Source: Flavobacterium sp. | GTDB taxonomy: Bacteria; Bacteroidota; Bacteroidia; Flavobacteriales; Flavobacteriaceae | Direction: 5' to 3' | DNA length: 12,575 nt | Assembly: GCA_019105125.1 (NCBI GenBank) | Contig: JAHRWO010000302.1 | Coordinates: forward strand, 1-12,575 | Shown: one piece after another, positions 1 to 7,380 of the stretch | Numbering within the stretch: position 1 is the stretch's first letter | Layout: every line of letters starts with the position of its first letter | The notes under the pieces: model-generated | What the model saw: the letters and a program-made list of their open reading frames with translations, nothing else | The model's database searches: none | Told to the model about the DNA's origin: nothing | Program-made: the position numbers and the translations under genes

Positions 1-1370
1 GCTGGATAATCCGTTCCTTCAAAGTCCGAAACACCAACGCCTAAAACTCGGAATCCTTTTTGCATCATGGCTTTCATCGCTTCTAAAATCTGATTTTTTT
101 CTATTTCAGTTAAATGACTGACTGCGATTAAAGCTTCAGGAGCACCTTTAGCAGCGATAATTTTTTTACCCGATTCGTTTTCGAAAACGTGTGTCATCAT
201 GGGTGGTTTTCCGCTTAATGGATATTCGTGAACCAATTTGAAATATGGTCTTTCATCTTCGCTTTCAAAATTAGAATACGCTTCATGTATCGCAATTTCC
301 ATAGCATCAAAGGGAATGGGTTCGCTCGACCACATGGCGAAATTCAATACTTCTTCTGCTTCGGGATTTAGTTTTTGAGAAGTTTCTATTGTCGAATTGG
401 ATTTAAAAAGATACAATTCGGCTAAACTCATTCGGTTTTCAGTAATCGTTCCCGTTTTGTCGGTGCAAATTACGGTGGCGCTTCCTAAGGTTTCAACGGT
501 TTTGGTTTGTTTGGTAATGATGCCCATTTTCATCAAACGCCAAGCACCTAAAGCCATAAAAGTGGTAAATGCTACTGGAATTTCCTCTGGAATAACGCTC
601 ATTGCCAAGGTTAAAGCCTTTAATAAACTATCTAAAACTAATCTGGAGTTATAGTAATTAATTGCCCAAACAATGGCAAATATGACCAAACCTATAATCG
701 ACATTTTGGTAACGAAATTCCCGATTTGAATTTGCAAAGGCGTTTTTTCTTCTTCAATCTCATTTAAGCTCGAACCAATTTTTCCTAATTGTGTTTTATT
801 TCCGATAGCAGTTACTTCGCAAATTGCTAAGCCAGAAGCTACAATTGTACCTTGAAAAACTTGTTTATTTTCGGATTCATTCGATTTAAATACAGCTAAA
901 GATTCACCTGTTAGTATTGATTCGTTTACCGAAAAATCGTTGGATGAAAAAATAATTCCGTCAGCAGGAATAAAAGCACCTTCTTCTAATTGAACACAAT
1001 CACCAATGACAATTTCTTCTGTTGGGATTTCGATTACAGAACCATTGCGTATGACTTTGCATTTCGGTTGGGTTAGTTTTTTTAAAGCTTCAATGGCATT
1101 GCGACTTCTAGATTCTTGAAAAACCGAAATCGCAATTACAAATACAATTGCAAAAGCCATGAAAATACCATCGCCGTAATCTCCTGTTATGAAATAAATA
1201 CTCGTAGCGGTAAATAGTAAAAGAAACATAGGTTCTTTCACGATATCTAAAATAGAATTCAGAAAATGGTTTTTTTTCTGATGTTCGACGGAGTTGGTTC
1301 CGTGTTTTTTTGCGGATTCTAAAACTTCTAAATCGGATAGGCCTGTAATATTTTTTTTAGAATCGCTCAT
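1..1370 (-). CDS. Cation-translocating P-type ATPase (HAD superfamily), N-terminal 456 residues, cut by the window edge
   Basis: ATP-driven cation pump of the inner membrane. The gene reads leftward from the ATG at 1370-1368 and runs off the left edge, so only the N-terminal half of a protein that is usually 800-900 residues is present. Seen in order: a cation-ATPase N-terminal segment (about 9-45), first membrane hairpin (about 47-83), actuator domain with PADG (135-138) and LTGES (153-157), second membrane pair (about 218-275) with PEEIP at 261-265, phosphorylation motif DKTGT (D304), and nucleotide-binding domain with FDAMEIA (354-360) and KGAPE (408-412). There is no N-terminal CxxC metal-binding domain and no CPC in M4, so it is not a heavy-metal type pump. 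The PE at the M4 position resembles Ca2+-type (P2) pumps, so Ca2+ or a related divalent cation is the best guess; the specificity helices M5-M6 lie outside. It diverges from guaB across 113 bp. Family assignment is firm, substrate is inference. Confidence 0.93.
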   Translation of the reverse strand, partial: MSDSKKNITGLSDLEVLESAKKHGTNSVEHQKKNHFLNSILDIVKEPMFLLLFTATSIYFITGDYGDGIFMAFAIVFVIAISVFQESRSRNAIEALKKLTQPKCKVIRNGSVIEIPTEEIVIGDCVQLEEGAFIPADGIIFSSNDFSVNESILTGESLAVFKSNESENKQVFQGTIVASGLAICEVTAIGNKTQLGKIGSSLNEIEEEKTPLQIQIGNFVTKMSIIGLVIFAIVWAINYYNSRLVLDSLLKALTLAMSVIPEEIPVAFTTFMALGAWRLMKMGIITKQTKTVETLGSATVICTDKTGTITENRMSLAELYLFKSNSTIETSQKLNPEAEEVLNFAMWSSEPIPFDAMEIAIHEAYSNFESEDERPYFKLVHEYPLSGKPPMMTHVFENESGKKIIAAKGAPEALIAVSHLTEIEKNQILEAMKAMMQKGFRVLGVGVSDFEGTDYP

Positions 1371-1443
1371 TGAAGATGAAAAATTAATATGCAAGTTACA
1401 TAATTTATTCTTAAAAGAAATAGATTATTCGGCTAAGTTTTAC

Positions 1444-1451
1444 TATATTTG
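1444..1451 (+). promoter_or_regulatory. Bacteroidetes-type -7 promoter element upstream of guaB
   Basis: TATATTTG matches the Bacteroidetes housekeeping -7 consensus TAnnTTTG and lies 32 nt upstream of the guaB start codon. Transcription would begin near 1456-1458, giving a leader of about 26 nt. No clear TTTG was seen at the expected -33 distance. The 11 bases from 1444 to 1454 are identical to those in the purB promoter. Confidence 0.65.
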
Positions 1452-1454
1452 CAC

Positions 1455-1480
1455 GCAATTTAACAACAACTACAAATTGC
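1455..1480 (+). promoter_or_regulatory. Small hairpin in the guaB leader
   Basis: GCAATTT (1455-1461) is perfectly complementary to AAATTGC (1474-1480), with a 12-nt A/C-rich loop. The hairpin ends 3 nt before the guaB ATG, so it would sit in the ribosome-binding region. If transcription starts at 1457 or later, the left arm is shortened by two or more bases. The pairing is seen; any regulatory role is inference, and a 7-bp AT-rich stem is weak. Confidence 0.3.
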
Positions 1481-1483
1481 ACC

Positions 1484-2956
1484 ATGAAAGCACACACAAC
1501 TAAAATCGTTGGCGAAGGTCTTACTTACGACGATGTTTTGCTTATTCCAAATTATTCCGAAATTTTACCACGAGAAGTAAATATTCAATCGAAATTTTCG
1601 AGAAATATTACGTTGAATGTTCCTATCGTTTCCGCTGCAATGGATACGGTTACCGAAAGTTCTATGGCAATTGCTATGGCACAAGAAGGAGGGATTGGCG
1701 TGTTACACAAGAACATGACGATTGAGCAACAAGCAGCGAAAGTAAAGAAAGTAAAACGTGCTGAAAGCGGTATGATTATCGATCCGGTAACGTTGCCTTT
1801 AACTGCAAATGTTGGTGATGCGAAAATGGCAATGAAAGAATTTAGCATTGGCGGAATTCCTGTAGTTGATGAAAACGGAATTTTAAAAGGAATCGTAACG
1901 AATAGAGATTTACGTTTCGAAAAAGTAAATTCACGTTCGATTTTAGAAGTAATGACTTCTGAAAATTTAGTAACGGCTGCTCAAGGAACCACTTTACATG
2001 AAGCAGAAGATATTCTTCAAGAAAATAAAATTGAAAAATTACCAGTAGTTGACAACAATAATAAATTAGTAGGTTTAATTACCTTTAGAGATATTACCAA
2101 ACTAACGCAAAAGCCAATCGCTAATAAAGATAAATTTGGTCGTTTACGTGTAGCTGCGGCTTTAGGAGTTACGGCTGATGCAGTGGATAGAGCAACTGCT
2201 TTAGTAAATGCTGGAGTTGATGCAGTAATTATCGATACGGCTCACGGACATACAAAAGGTGTGGTAGATGTATTAAAAGCAGTAAAAGCAAAATTTCCTG
2301 AATTAGATGTTGTAGTTGGAAACATTGCAACTCCAGAAGCGGCTTTATATTTAGCACAGAACGGAGCTGATGCAGTGAAAGTTGGAATTGGTCCAGGTTC
2401 GATTTGTACAACGCGAGTTGTGGCTGGAGTTGGATTTCCACAATTTTCAGCGGTTTTAGAAGTTGCTGCGGCTTTAAAAGGTTCGGGAGTTCCAGTTATT
2501 GCTGATGGTGGAATTCGTTACACAGGAGATATTCCAAAAGCGATTGCTGCGGGTGCTGATTGTGTGATGTTAGGTTCGTTATTAGCAGGAACAAAAGAAT
2601 CGCCAGGAGAAACGATTATTTTTGAAGGAAGAAAATTCAAATCGTACCGTGGAATGGGCTCTGTTGAGGCAATGCAAGAAGGTTCTAAAGACCGTTATTT
2701 CCAAGATGTAGAAGATGATGTGAAGAAATTAGTTCCAGAAGGAATTGTAGGTCGTGTGCCTTACAAAGGAGAATTAAACGAAAGCATGCAACAATTCATT
2801 GGTGGTTTGAGAGCCGGAATGGGATATTGTGGTGCAAAAGATATTCCAACCTTACAAGAAACTGGGCGTTTCATTAGAATCACGGCGAGTGGAATTGGCG
2901 AAAGTCATCCACATAACGTGACGATTACGAAAGAAGCTCCGAATTATTCGAGATAG
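1484..2956 (+). CDS. guaB: Inosine-5'-monophosphate dehydrogenase
   Basis: Cytoplasmic enzyme that oxidises IMP to XMP with NAD+, the committed step toward GMP. At 490 residues it has the usual bacterial length. The TIM-barrel catalytic domain is split by a Bateman module of two CBS domains (about 97-205; [16 protein letters not shown] and [16 protein letters not shown] are the two cores). Catalytic residues are visible: Cys308 in GPGSICTTR, the IMP-phosphate loop DGGIRYTGD (341-349), the flap Arg404-Tyr405 in the RYFQ motif, and the C-terminal [11 protein letters not shown] segment. The ATG at 1484 gives the expected IMPDH N terminus with YDDVLLIP at 15-22 and is the first ATG after the promoter. 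It stands alone, divergent from the P-type ATPase and convergent with the CAP-domain gene, with its own promoter and terminator. CBS domains in this family bind adenine and guanine nucleotides and tune activity. Nothing is missing or unusual. Confidence 0.98.
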   Translation: MKAHTTKIVGEGLTYDDVLLIPNYSEILPREVNIQSKFSRNITLNVPIVSAAMDTVTESSMAIAMAQEGGIGVLHKNMTIEQQAAKVKKVKRAESGMIIDPVTLPLTANVGDAKMAMKEFSIGGIPVVDENGILKGIVTNRDLRFEKVNSRSILEVMTSENLVTAAQGTTLHEAEDILQENKIEKLPVVDNNNKLVGLITFRDITKLTQKPIANKDKFGRLRVAAALGVTADAVDRATALVNAGVDAVIIDTAHGHTKGVVDVLKAVKAKFPELDVVVGNIATPEAALYLAQNGADAVKVGIGPGSICTTRVVAGVGFPQFSAVLEVAAALKGSGVPVIADGGIRYTGDIPKAIAAGADCVMLGSLLAGTKESPGETIIFEGRKFKSYRGMGSVEAMQEGSKDRYFQDVEDDVKKLVPEGIVGRVPYKGELNESMQQFIGGLRAGMGYCGAKDIPTLQETGRFIRITASGIGESHPHNVTITKEAPNYSR

Positions 2957-2960
2957 TTTT

Positions 2961-2990
2961 AGTGTTCAGTGATCAGTCACAGTGTTCAGT
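2961..2990. repeat. Direct repeat of a 10-mer between guaB stop and its terminator
   Basis: AGTGTTCAGT occurs at 2961-2970 and again at 2981-2990. The spacer GATCAGTCAC contains a further CAGT/GTCA echo. The block lies 4 nt after the guaB stop codon and would be in the 3' end of the guaB mRNA. It resembles simple intergenic repeats seen in flavobacterial genomes, although that comparison is from memory. No function is evident. Confidence 0.6.
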
Positions 2991-2998
2991 AAAAATAG

Positions 2999-3032
2999 AA
3001 ACCTGATAGTTGTTAGCTATCAGGTTTTTTTT
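2999..3032 (+). terminator. Rho-independent terminator of guaB
   Basis: ACCTGATAG (3001-3009) pairs perfectly with CTATCAGGT (3017-3025) over a 7-nt loop. Flanking A-T pairs at 2999-3000 lengthen the stem. A run of eight T follows at 3025-3032. It starts 42 nt after the guaB stop and points in its direction. Confidence 0.88.
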
Positions 3033-3045
3033 GTACTTAAAAATG

Positions 3046-3103
3046 AACACGAATTTCACTAATTTACACCAATTAATTCGTGCTAATTCGTGAAATTTGT
3101 GTT
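3046..3103. repeat. 58-bp imperfect palindrome, REP-like intergenic repeat
   Basis: The outer arms AACACGAATTTCAC (3046-3059) and GTGAAATTTGTGTT (3090-3103) are reverse complements with one mismatch, which would be a G-U pair in RNA. The inner 15 bases on each side match at 11 positions, and the centre is the junction 3074/3075. The element fills the gap between the guaB terminator and the stop codon of the convergent CAP-domain gene (3107). I recall very similar CACGAATTTCAC-type palindromes as dispersed repeats in flavobacterial genomes. It may act as a bidirectional terminator or mRNA stabiliser, which is inference. Confidence 0.7.
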
Positions 3104-3106
3104 TAA

Positions 3107-3616
3107 TTACTTAGCTCCAAATATTTGTACTGCATATATTTTCTTGTTTTCCCAGTCAATACTAAAACCGATTTCAGTGTAAAAATATTGATGGTCTAAA
3201 ATATTTTTCAAATGATTGGGTGATTTCTTCCACAGATTGAACATTTTTAAAGCTAAAGTGTCTAAATCAGTTTCAGAGTAAATTTGGTCTTTAATTCCTG
3301 TGAATAATAAGTTTTCACCCACCAGAACAAACGAATTTCCACCATAAAAATAAACTCGTTCTTTTGGACTTTGCTTTTTAGCATCAGTCTGTTCGTGCGA
3401 TAATGTTTGTGCTTTTGCAATGTATTTGGCATGGTCGTCTGCGGCTTTTTTTAAATGAGCATCCAAACCAAGTACTTTTCTGTCGTTATAGGAACGTTCT
3501 TCGTTTACCAATTGATATACTTTTGTTTTCAGTTTTTCCAAATCAATTTTGTTTTGATTTTGACTGAAACTTAAAGAAGAAAGTAGGAGTAGGAATAAGG
3601 TGATTTGGGTTTTCAT
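3107..3616 (-). CDS. Secreted CAP-domain (SCP/PR-1-like, YkwD-type) protein
   Basis: A 169-residue exported protein. Residues 1-18 form a signal peptide (Lys, hydrophobic LFLLLLSSLSF, then SQ). The remainder is one CAP domain (about 30-168). Its signatures are VNEER (37-41) in the first helix, His62 in DHAKY, SHEQ (73-76), GEN (100-102, with Glu101) and the LWKKSPNHLKNIL segment (128-140) with His135. His62/His135 and the conserved Glu positions are where the CAP cavity tetrad normally sits, so the fold is probably intact. Bacterial CAP proteins act outside the cytoplasm; their biochemical roles are mostly unknown, and proposals include lipid or peptide binding and proteolysis. The gene is transcribed alone or behind the antiporter upstream (53 bp gap). 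A CAAATGTT at 3619-3626 is one mismatch from a minus-strand -7 element but lies only 2 bp before the start codon, so I did not call it. Confidence 0.85.
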   Translation of the reverse strand: MKTQITLFLLLLSSLSFSQNQNKIDLEKLKTKVYQLVNEERSYNDRKVLGLDAHLKKAADDHAKYIAKAQTLSHEQTDAKKQSPKERVYFYGGNSFVLVGENLLFTGIKDQIYSETDLDTLALKMFNLWKKSPNHLKNILDHQYFYTEIGFSIDWENKKIYAVQIFGAK

Positions 3617-3668
3617 GTCAAATGTTTTACAATACTTTATATAACTTAAAAAGAGATTAAATAGTATT

Positions 3669-5906
3669 TTACCCTTTCAAAAACTCATTAATCTTTTTTC
3701 TATCACCAGCAATCCACAAAATATCATCAGATTCTAAAATCCAGTGCGATTCTGGGTTTAAAATACGTTTTCCATTGCGTTCAATACCTACGATGATACC
3801 GTGAGTTTTCTCTCTAATTTGCGATTCACGGATACTTTTTCCAATGCAAACACGATTTTTTAGTTCTAGTTGCTGTAATATAATATCCTCTTTTACTTTG
3901 GTTTCAGGCTCATCGATTTCGTGTTTGTCCAAATAAATTTTGAATAACTTTACCTCGTCATCTGTTCCAATAACGCTAATTTCGTCACCTGGAAATAAAC
4001 GTTCGGTTCTAATCGGAATATTAATTGTGATTTCACCTCGTTTGATAGAAGCGATATTGATTCCGAATTGTTCTCTGATTTTCAATTCTTCCAACGTTTT
4101 ACCTGCTAAATTCGATTCTTTGGCTATAATGAAATCAGCCATGTGACCATCCCAAGGAGATAGTACATTTTGGCGTTTGTTGGCTTCTTTTGTTAATTCT
4201 CTATCGTTGAAATTTCTCAAGAAATGGCTCTCAATTTTGTTGTAAAACGCATGTAATCGTTTTGGGAATAAAATATAGGAAACGATTCCAATAACCAATG
4301 CAATAATAGCGATTGCTGGAGAGAAAAATTCATTCAATACAAATCCCATATAGAAAAGCGAAAGTGCAATTCTAAAGAAAACCAATACGATAATCGGACC
4401 TTGATATTTTCTGACTTGCATTAATTCTTGCACTTGTTCTACTGCCACTCTTCGCAAGGATAATGCCCATAAAAAAGGTGATAATATTACAACTGTTATT
4501 AATGCTGCAATAGCATTTCCAAAACGGGAATCTTCTACTAATGGCAGAATATATTTGGATGAAAGTAGAATAATTGCAACAATAATAATCGAGTGAATAA
4601 TCACCTGAGTTAAGTAAGCACGAAGTACAATTTGCCATGTACTAACCGATTTAATCGCTTCTGTATTGGCACTATAACGCTCTATTTTTTTAACCCAACG
4701 TCTTGGTAATTTTTTCTCCAAAAAGATAGATAATGGTGTTGAAAATTTAACCATGAATGGCGTAGTGAAGGTTGTAATAGCTGAAACAGCAACCACAATT
4801 GGATATAAGAAATCGCTCGTTACATTTAAAGTCATTCCTAATGTAGCGATGATAAATGAAAACTCTCCAATTTGCGATAAACTCATTCCGGTTTGGATGG
4901 ATTGTTTCAATGGTTGTCCCGAAAGTAAAGCTCCAATGGTTGCACTTAACGATTGTCCTAAGATAACCACTAAAGTTAAAATGGCTACAGGAAATCCGTA
5001 TTTCATTAACATTTCAGGATCAATCAACATTCCGACCGAAACGAAGAAAACCGCACCAAATAAATCTTTTACGGGTTTCACCAAATGTTCAATGTGTTCC
5101 GCCTGCGTGGTTTCGGCAATAATCGAACCCATGATAAAAGCACCAAGAGCGGGAGAGAAGCCTACATTAGCTGCAAATAAAACCATTAATAGACATAATG
5201 CCAGTGAAATAATCAATAACATTTCGTCTGTTAAAAGGTGTTTGGCTTTTTTAAGTAGTGTTGGAATGAAGAAAATTCCCGCTACAAACCAAATGGTTAA
5301 AAAGAACACCAATTTCAAAACCGATTGTAACAATTCAGTTCCCGAAAATTGCTGACTTACCGCAACAGTTGACAATAAAACCATCATTAAAATGGCTAAA
5401 ATATCTTGTACAATTAACGCTCCGATTACATTTCCGGCGAATTTTTGTGTTTTAACACCTAGTTCATCAAAGGTTTTTAAGATAATGGTTGTGGAAGAAA
5501 TCGATAAAATAACACCTAAAAACAAGCTATTCATTTTGCCCCAATCCATCATTTGTCCTACGAAATAACCTAAAGCTACCATGGAAATGATTTGGGTAAG
5601 AGCAGTTATAGAAGCCGTCCCACCCACTTTCATTAGTTTTTTGAAACTAAATTCAAGTCCAAGACTGAATAATAGGAATATAACTCCAATTTCTGCCCAA
5701 ACTTTTACACTGTTCATGTCTTTAACCGTTGGGAAGAAATCGAATTCGCTTCCCGCTAAAAAACCGGCTACTAAATACCCTAAAACGAGCGGTTGTTTTA
5801 ATAGTCTAAAAATAAGTACTGCAATAGCAGCTGTGACAAGAATTAGCCCTAAATCGCTAATTAAATCAGGAATATGTAAAGCAGTTGCAGATAATGATAT
5901 TGGCAT
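3669..5906 (-). CDS. CPA2-family cation:proton antiporter with two C-terminal RCK_C (TrkA-C) domains
   Basis: Inner-membrane K+ or Na+/H+ exchanger of the KefB/KefC/YbaL type. With the ATG at 5906 it has 745 residues. Residues 1-395 form the exchanger domain, with the characteristic FSLGLEFSFKKL (80-91), VQDILAI (166-172, conserved Gln-Asp) and FFVSVGMLID (287-296). A further hydrophobic region with three or four helices (about 425-548) follows. Two RCK_C domains end the protein: about 593-660, and about 685-745 closing on ILWIAGDRKKINEFLKG. No Rossmann RCK_N (TrkA-N) domain is present, so gating by NAD(H) is unlikely; RCK_C domains in other transporters bind ligands such as cyclic dinucleotides. 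The reading frame is open upstream to a TTG at 5951, but that codon lies in the loop of the purB terminator and adds 15 residues of unlikely sequence. The ATG at 5906 gives a normal start just before the first helix. Substrate ion cannot be read from sequence. Confidence 0.9.
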   Translation of the reverse strand: MPISLSATALHIPDLISDLGLILVTAAIAVLIFRLLKQPLVLGYLVAGFLAGSEFDFFPTVKDMNSVKVWAEIGVIFLLFSLGLEFSFKKLMKVGGTASITALTQIISMVALGYFVGQMMDWGKMNSLFLGVILSISSTTIILKTFDELGVKTQKFAGNVIGALIVQDILAILMMVLLSTVAVSQQFSGTELLQSVLKLVFFLTIWFVAGIFFIPTLLKKAKHLLTDEMLLIISLALCLLMVLFAANVGFSPALGAFIMGSIIAETTQAEHIEHLVKPVKDLFGAVFFVSVGMLIDPEMLMKYGFPVAILTLVVILGQSLSATIGALLSGQPLKQSIQTGMSLSQIGEFSFIIATLGMTLNVTSDFLYPIVVAVSAITTFTTPFMVKFSTPLSIFLEKKLPRRWVKKIERYSANTEAIKSVSTWQIVLRAYLTQVIIHSIIIVAIILLSSKYILPLVEDSRFGNAIAALITVVILSPFLWALSLRRVAVEQVQELMQVRKYQGPIIVLVFFRIALSLFYMGFVLNEFFSPAIAIIALVIGIVSYILFPKRLHAFYNKIESHFLRNFNDRELTKEANKRQNVLSPWDGHMADFIIAKESNLAGKTLEELKIREQFGINIASIKRGEITINIPIRTERLFPGDEISVIGTDDEVKLFKIYLDKHEIDEPETKVKEDIILQQLELKNRVCIGKSIRESQIREKTHGIIVGIERNGKRILNPESHWILESDDILWIAGDRKKINEFLKG

Positions 5907-5921
5907 ATATTTCAATTTTGA

Positions 5922-5952
5922 CCAAGGTAAAAAAAAATCTGCTTTTACCAAA
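5922..5952 (-). promoter_or_regulatory. Weak candidate promoter of the CPA2 antiporter, overlapping the purB terminator
   Basis: On the minus strand TTTG (5952-5949) is followed after 19 nt by TACCTTGG (5929-5922), one base off TAnnTTTG. The predicted start of transcription is about 5915, some 9 nt before the ATG at 5906. The -33 part would lie in the loop of the purB terminator hairpin. The spacing fits but the -7 is imperfect; the alternative is read-through from purB. Confidence 0.3.
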
Positions 5953-5969
5953 ATGATAAAAGCAGATTT
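5929..5969 (-). terminator. Rho-independent terminator of purB
   Basis: On the minus strand a perfect 13-bp stem (arms at 5969-5957 and 5947-5935, core AAATCTGCTTTTA) encloses a 9-nt loop at 5948-5956. It ends in a run of nine T at 5937-5929. It begins 29 nt after the purB stop codon. Its U-run ends only 22 nt before the ATG of the downstream antiporter gene. This is the strongest hairpin in the window. Confidence 0.88.
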
Positions 5970-5998
5970 GTTATAAATATGATATGCTTATTGAGAGA

Positions 5999-7342
5999 TT
6001 AAATCCCTAAATAGTTACTTGGTGTAATTTGCATTAACTCCGCTCTCACTTCTTCAGAAACGTTTAAAGTTCCGATGAAATTATGAATCGCTTCTTTGTT
6101 AATTACAGTGTTGGTTCTGGTTAAGTCTTTTAAAGCTTCATATGGATTTGGATAGCCTTCGCGACGTAAAATTGTTTGAATTGCCTCAGCTACAACCGCC
6201 CAGTTTTTCTCTAAATCTTCTGCGAATTTGTCTTCGTTTAATAATAATTTGTTTAATCCTTTCAAAGTAGCTTCAAAAGCGATTAACGTGTGTCCCATTG
6301 GTACACCAATATTACGTAAAACCGTACTATCCGTTAAATCGCGTTGTAATCTTGAAATAGGTAATTTTTCTGAAAGATGTTCGAAAATAGCATTCGCAAT
6401 TCCTAAATTTCCTTCCGAATTTTCAAAATCGATTGGATTTACTTTATGTGGCATTGCCGAAGAACCAATTTCTACCGCTTTTATTCTTTGTTTGAAATAA
6501 TCCATTGAAACATACGTCCAAATATCTCTATCTAAATCGATTAAAATGGTGTTGATACGTTTTAAAGCATCAAAAAAGGCTGCAAAATGGTCGTAATGTT
6601 CTATTTGTGTTGTTGGGAACGAATGGTGTAATCCCAAACTATTTTCCACGAAATCGGTTCCAAATTTTTTCCAATCTGTATTTGGATAAGCCACTTTATG
6701 AGCGTTGTAATTTCCAGTTGCACCACCAAATTTAGCTGCAAAAGGCACGTTGAACAACAAACGCATTTGCTCTTCTAAACGTTCAACGAAAACTAAAATT
6801 TCTTTTCCTAAACGAGTAGGAGAAGCTGGTTGGCCGTGAGTTCTAGCTAACATTGGAACGTCTTTCCATTCCATTGCTAATTCTTTTAATTTTGCAATTA
6901 CACTTACTAAACCAGGTAAATATACATTTTCAAACGCTTCTTTTGTCGAAAGAGGAATCGCTGTATTGTTGATATCTTGAGAAGTCAATCCGAAATGGAT
7001 AAACTCTTTAAATTCTTGTAATCCTAAACCGTCGAATTTCGATTTGATGAAATATTCCACCGCTTTAACATCGTGATTCGTAGTTTTTTCGGTTTCTTTA
7101 ATCCAAAGCGCATCTTCGGTAGAAAAGTTTTTGTAAATAGCTCTTAAAGAATCGTAAATCGATTTATCAATTTTGGCTAATTGAGGTAAATCAGCTTCGC
7201 GCAAAGCAATAAAATATTCAACCTCTACCAAAACGCGGTATTTAATTAAGGCTTCTTCAGAAAAATAAGGAGATAATGAAATAGTTTTGCTTCTATAACG
7301 ACCATCAATTGGCGAAATAGCATTTAATTCTGTTAATTGCAT
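5999..7342 (-). CDS. purB: Adenylosuccinate lyase
   Basis: Cytoplasmic enzyme of the fumarase/aspartase superfamily. It works twice in purine synthesis: SAICAR to AICAR, and adenylosuccinate to AMP, releasing fumarate each time. At 447 residues it is close to E. coli PurB (456). It opens with the typical SPIDGRY (10-16). Active-site features are NHDVKAVE (89-96, His90), TSQD (120-123), ARTHGQPASPT (166-176, general-acid His169) and the flexible signature loop GSSAMPHKVNPIDFENSEGN (293-312) with the catalytic serine at 294/295. The E. coli-type PurB class is indicated by N-terminal SPIDGRY and the NPIDFEN form of the signature. It has its own -7 element and a strong terminator. cobB lies 56 bp upstream on the same strand with no hairpin between, so some read-through from cobB is possible. 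Confidence 0.98.
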   Translation of the reverse strand: MQLTELNAISPIDGRYRSKTISLSPYFSEEALIKYRVLVEVEYFIALREADLPQLAKIDKSIYDSLRAIYKNFSTEDALWIKETEKTTNHDVKAVEYFIKSKFDGLGLQEFKEFIHFGLTSQDINNTAIPLSTKEAFENVYLPGLVSVIAKLKELAMEWKDVPMLARTHGQPASPTRLGKEILVFVERLEEQMRLLFNVPFAAKFGGATGNYNAHKVAYPNTDWKKFGTDFVENSLGLHHSFPTTQIEHYDHFAAFFDALKRINTILIDLDRDIWTYVSMDYFKQRIKAVEIGSSAMPHKVNPIDFENSEGNLGIANAIFEHLSEKLPISRLQRDLTDSTVLRNIGVPMGHTLIAFEATLKGLNKLLLNEDKFAEDLEKNWAVVAEAIQTILRREGYPNPYEALKDLTRTNTVINKEAIHNFIGTLNVSEEVRAELMQITPSNYLGI

Positions 7343-7368
7343 TTTGTTGTGTGTTGTTTAAAGAAGTG

Positions 7369-7376
7369 CAAATATA
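7369..7376 (-). promoter_or_regulatory. Bacteroidetes-type -7 promoter element upstream of purB
   Basis: Read on the minus strand, 7376-7369 is TATATTTG, a perfect TAnnTTTG, 26 nt from the purB start codon. The 11-mer TATATTTGCAC (7376-7366) is identical to that of guaB. The expected -33 region falls in the GAAGTTA repeat array and shows no TTTG. Confidence 0.65.
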
Positions 7377-7380
7377 ATAA

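Noticed and set aside
1371..1410. A possible minus-strand promoter for the P-type ATPase (TAACTTG at 1398-1392).
   Set aside because: It is one base short of TAnnTTTG and no -33 element accompanies it, so it is too weak to annotate.
1294..1503. A 69-residue plus-strand frame spanning the ATPase-guaB gap.
   Set aside because: It overlaps the ATPase start on the opposite strand, contains the guaB promoter and overlaps the guaB start. The low-complexity product has no family features.
4753..5355. A 200-residue plus-strand open frame opposite the antiporter.
   Set aside because: It is antisense to a clear membrane-protein gene, has no family resemblance, and arises from the codon pattern of the real gene.
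5907..5951. Fifteen extra N-terminal codons of the CPA2 antiporter starting at TTG.
   Set aside because: The TTG is in the loop of the purB terminator and the added residues are encoded by the hairpin arm and U-run. The ATG at 5906 is a better start.
5581..5976. A 131-residue plus-strand open frame opposite the start of the antiporter.
   Set aside because: It runs antisense through the exchanger domain and the purB terminator, and its product has no recognisable domain.
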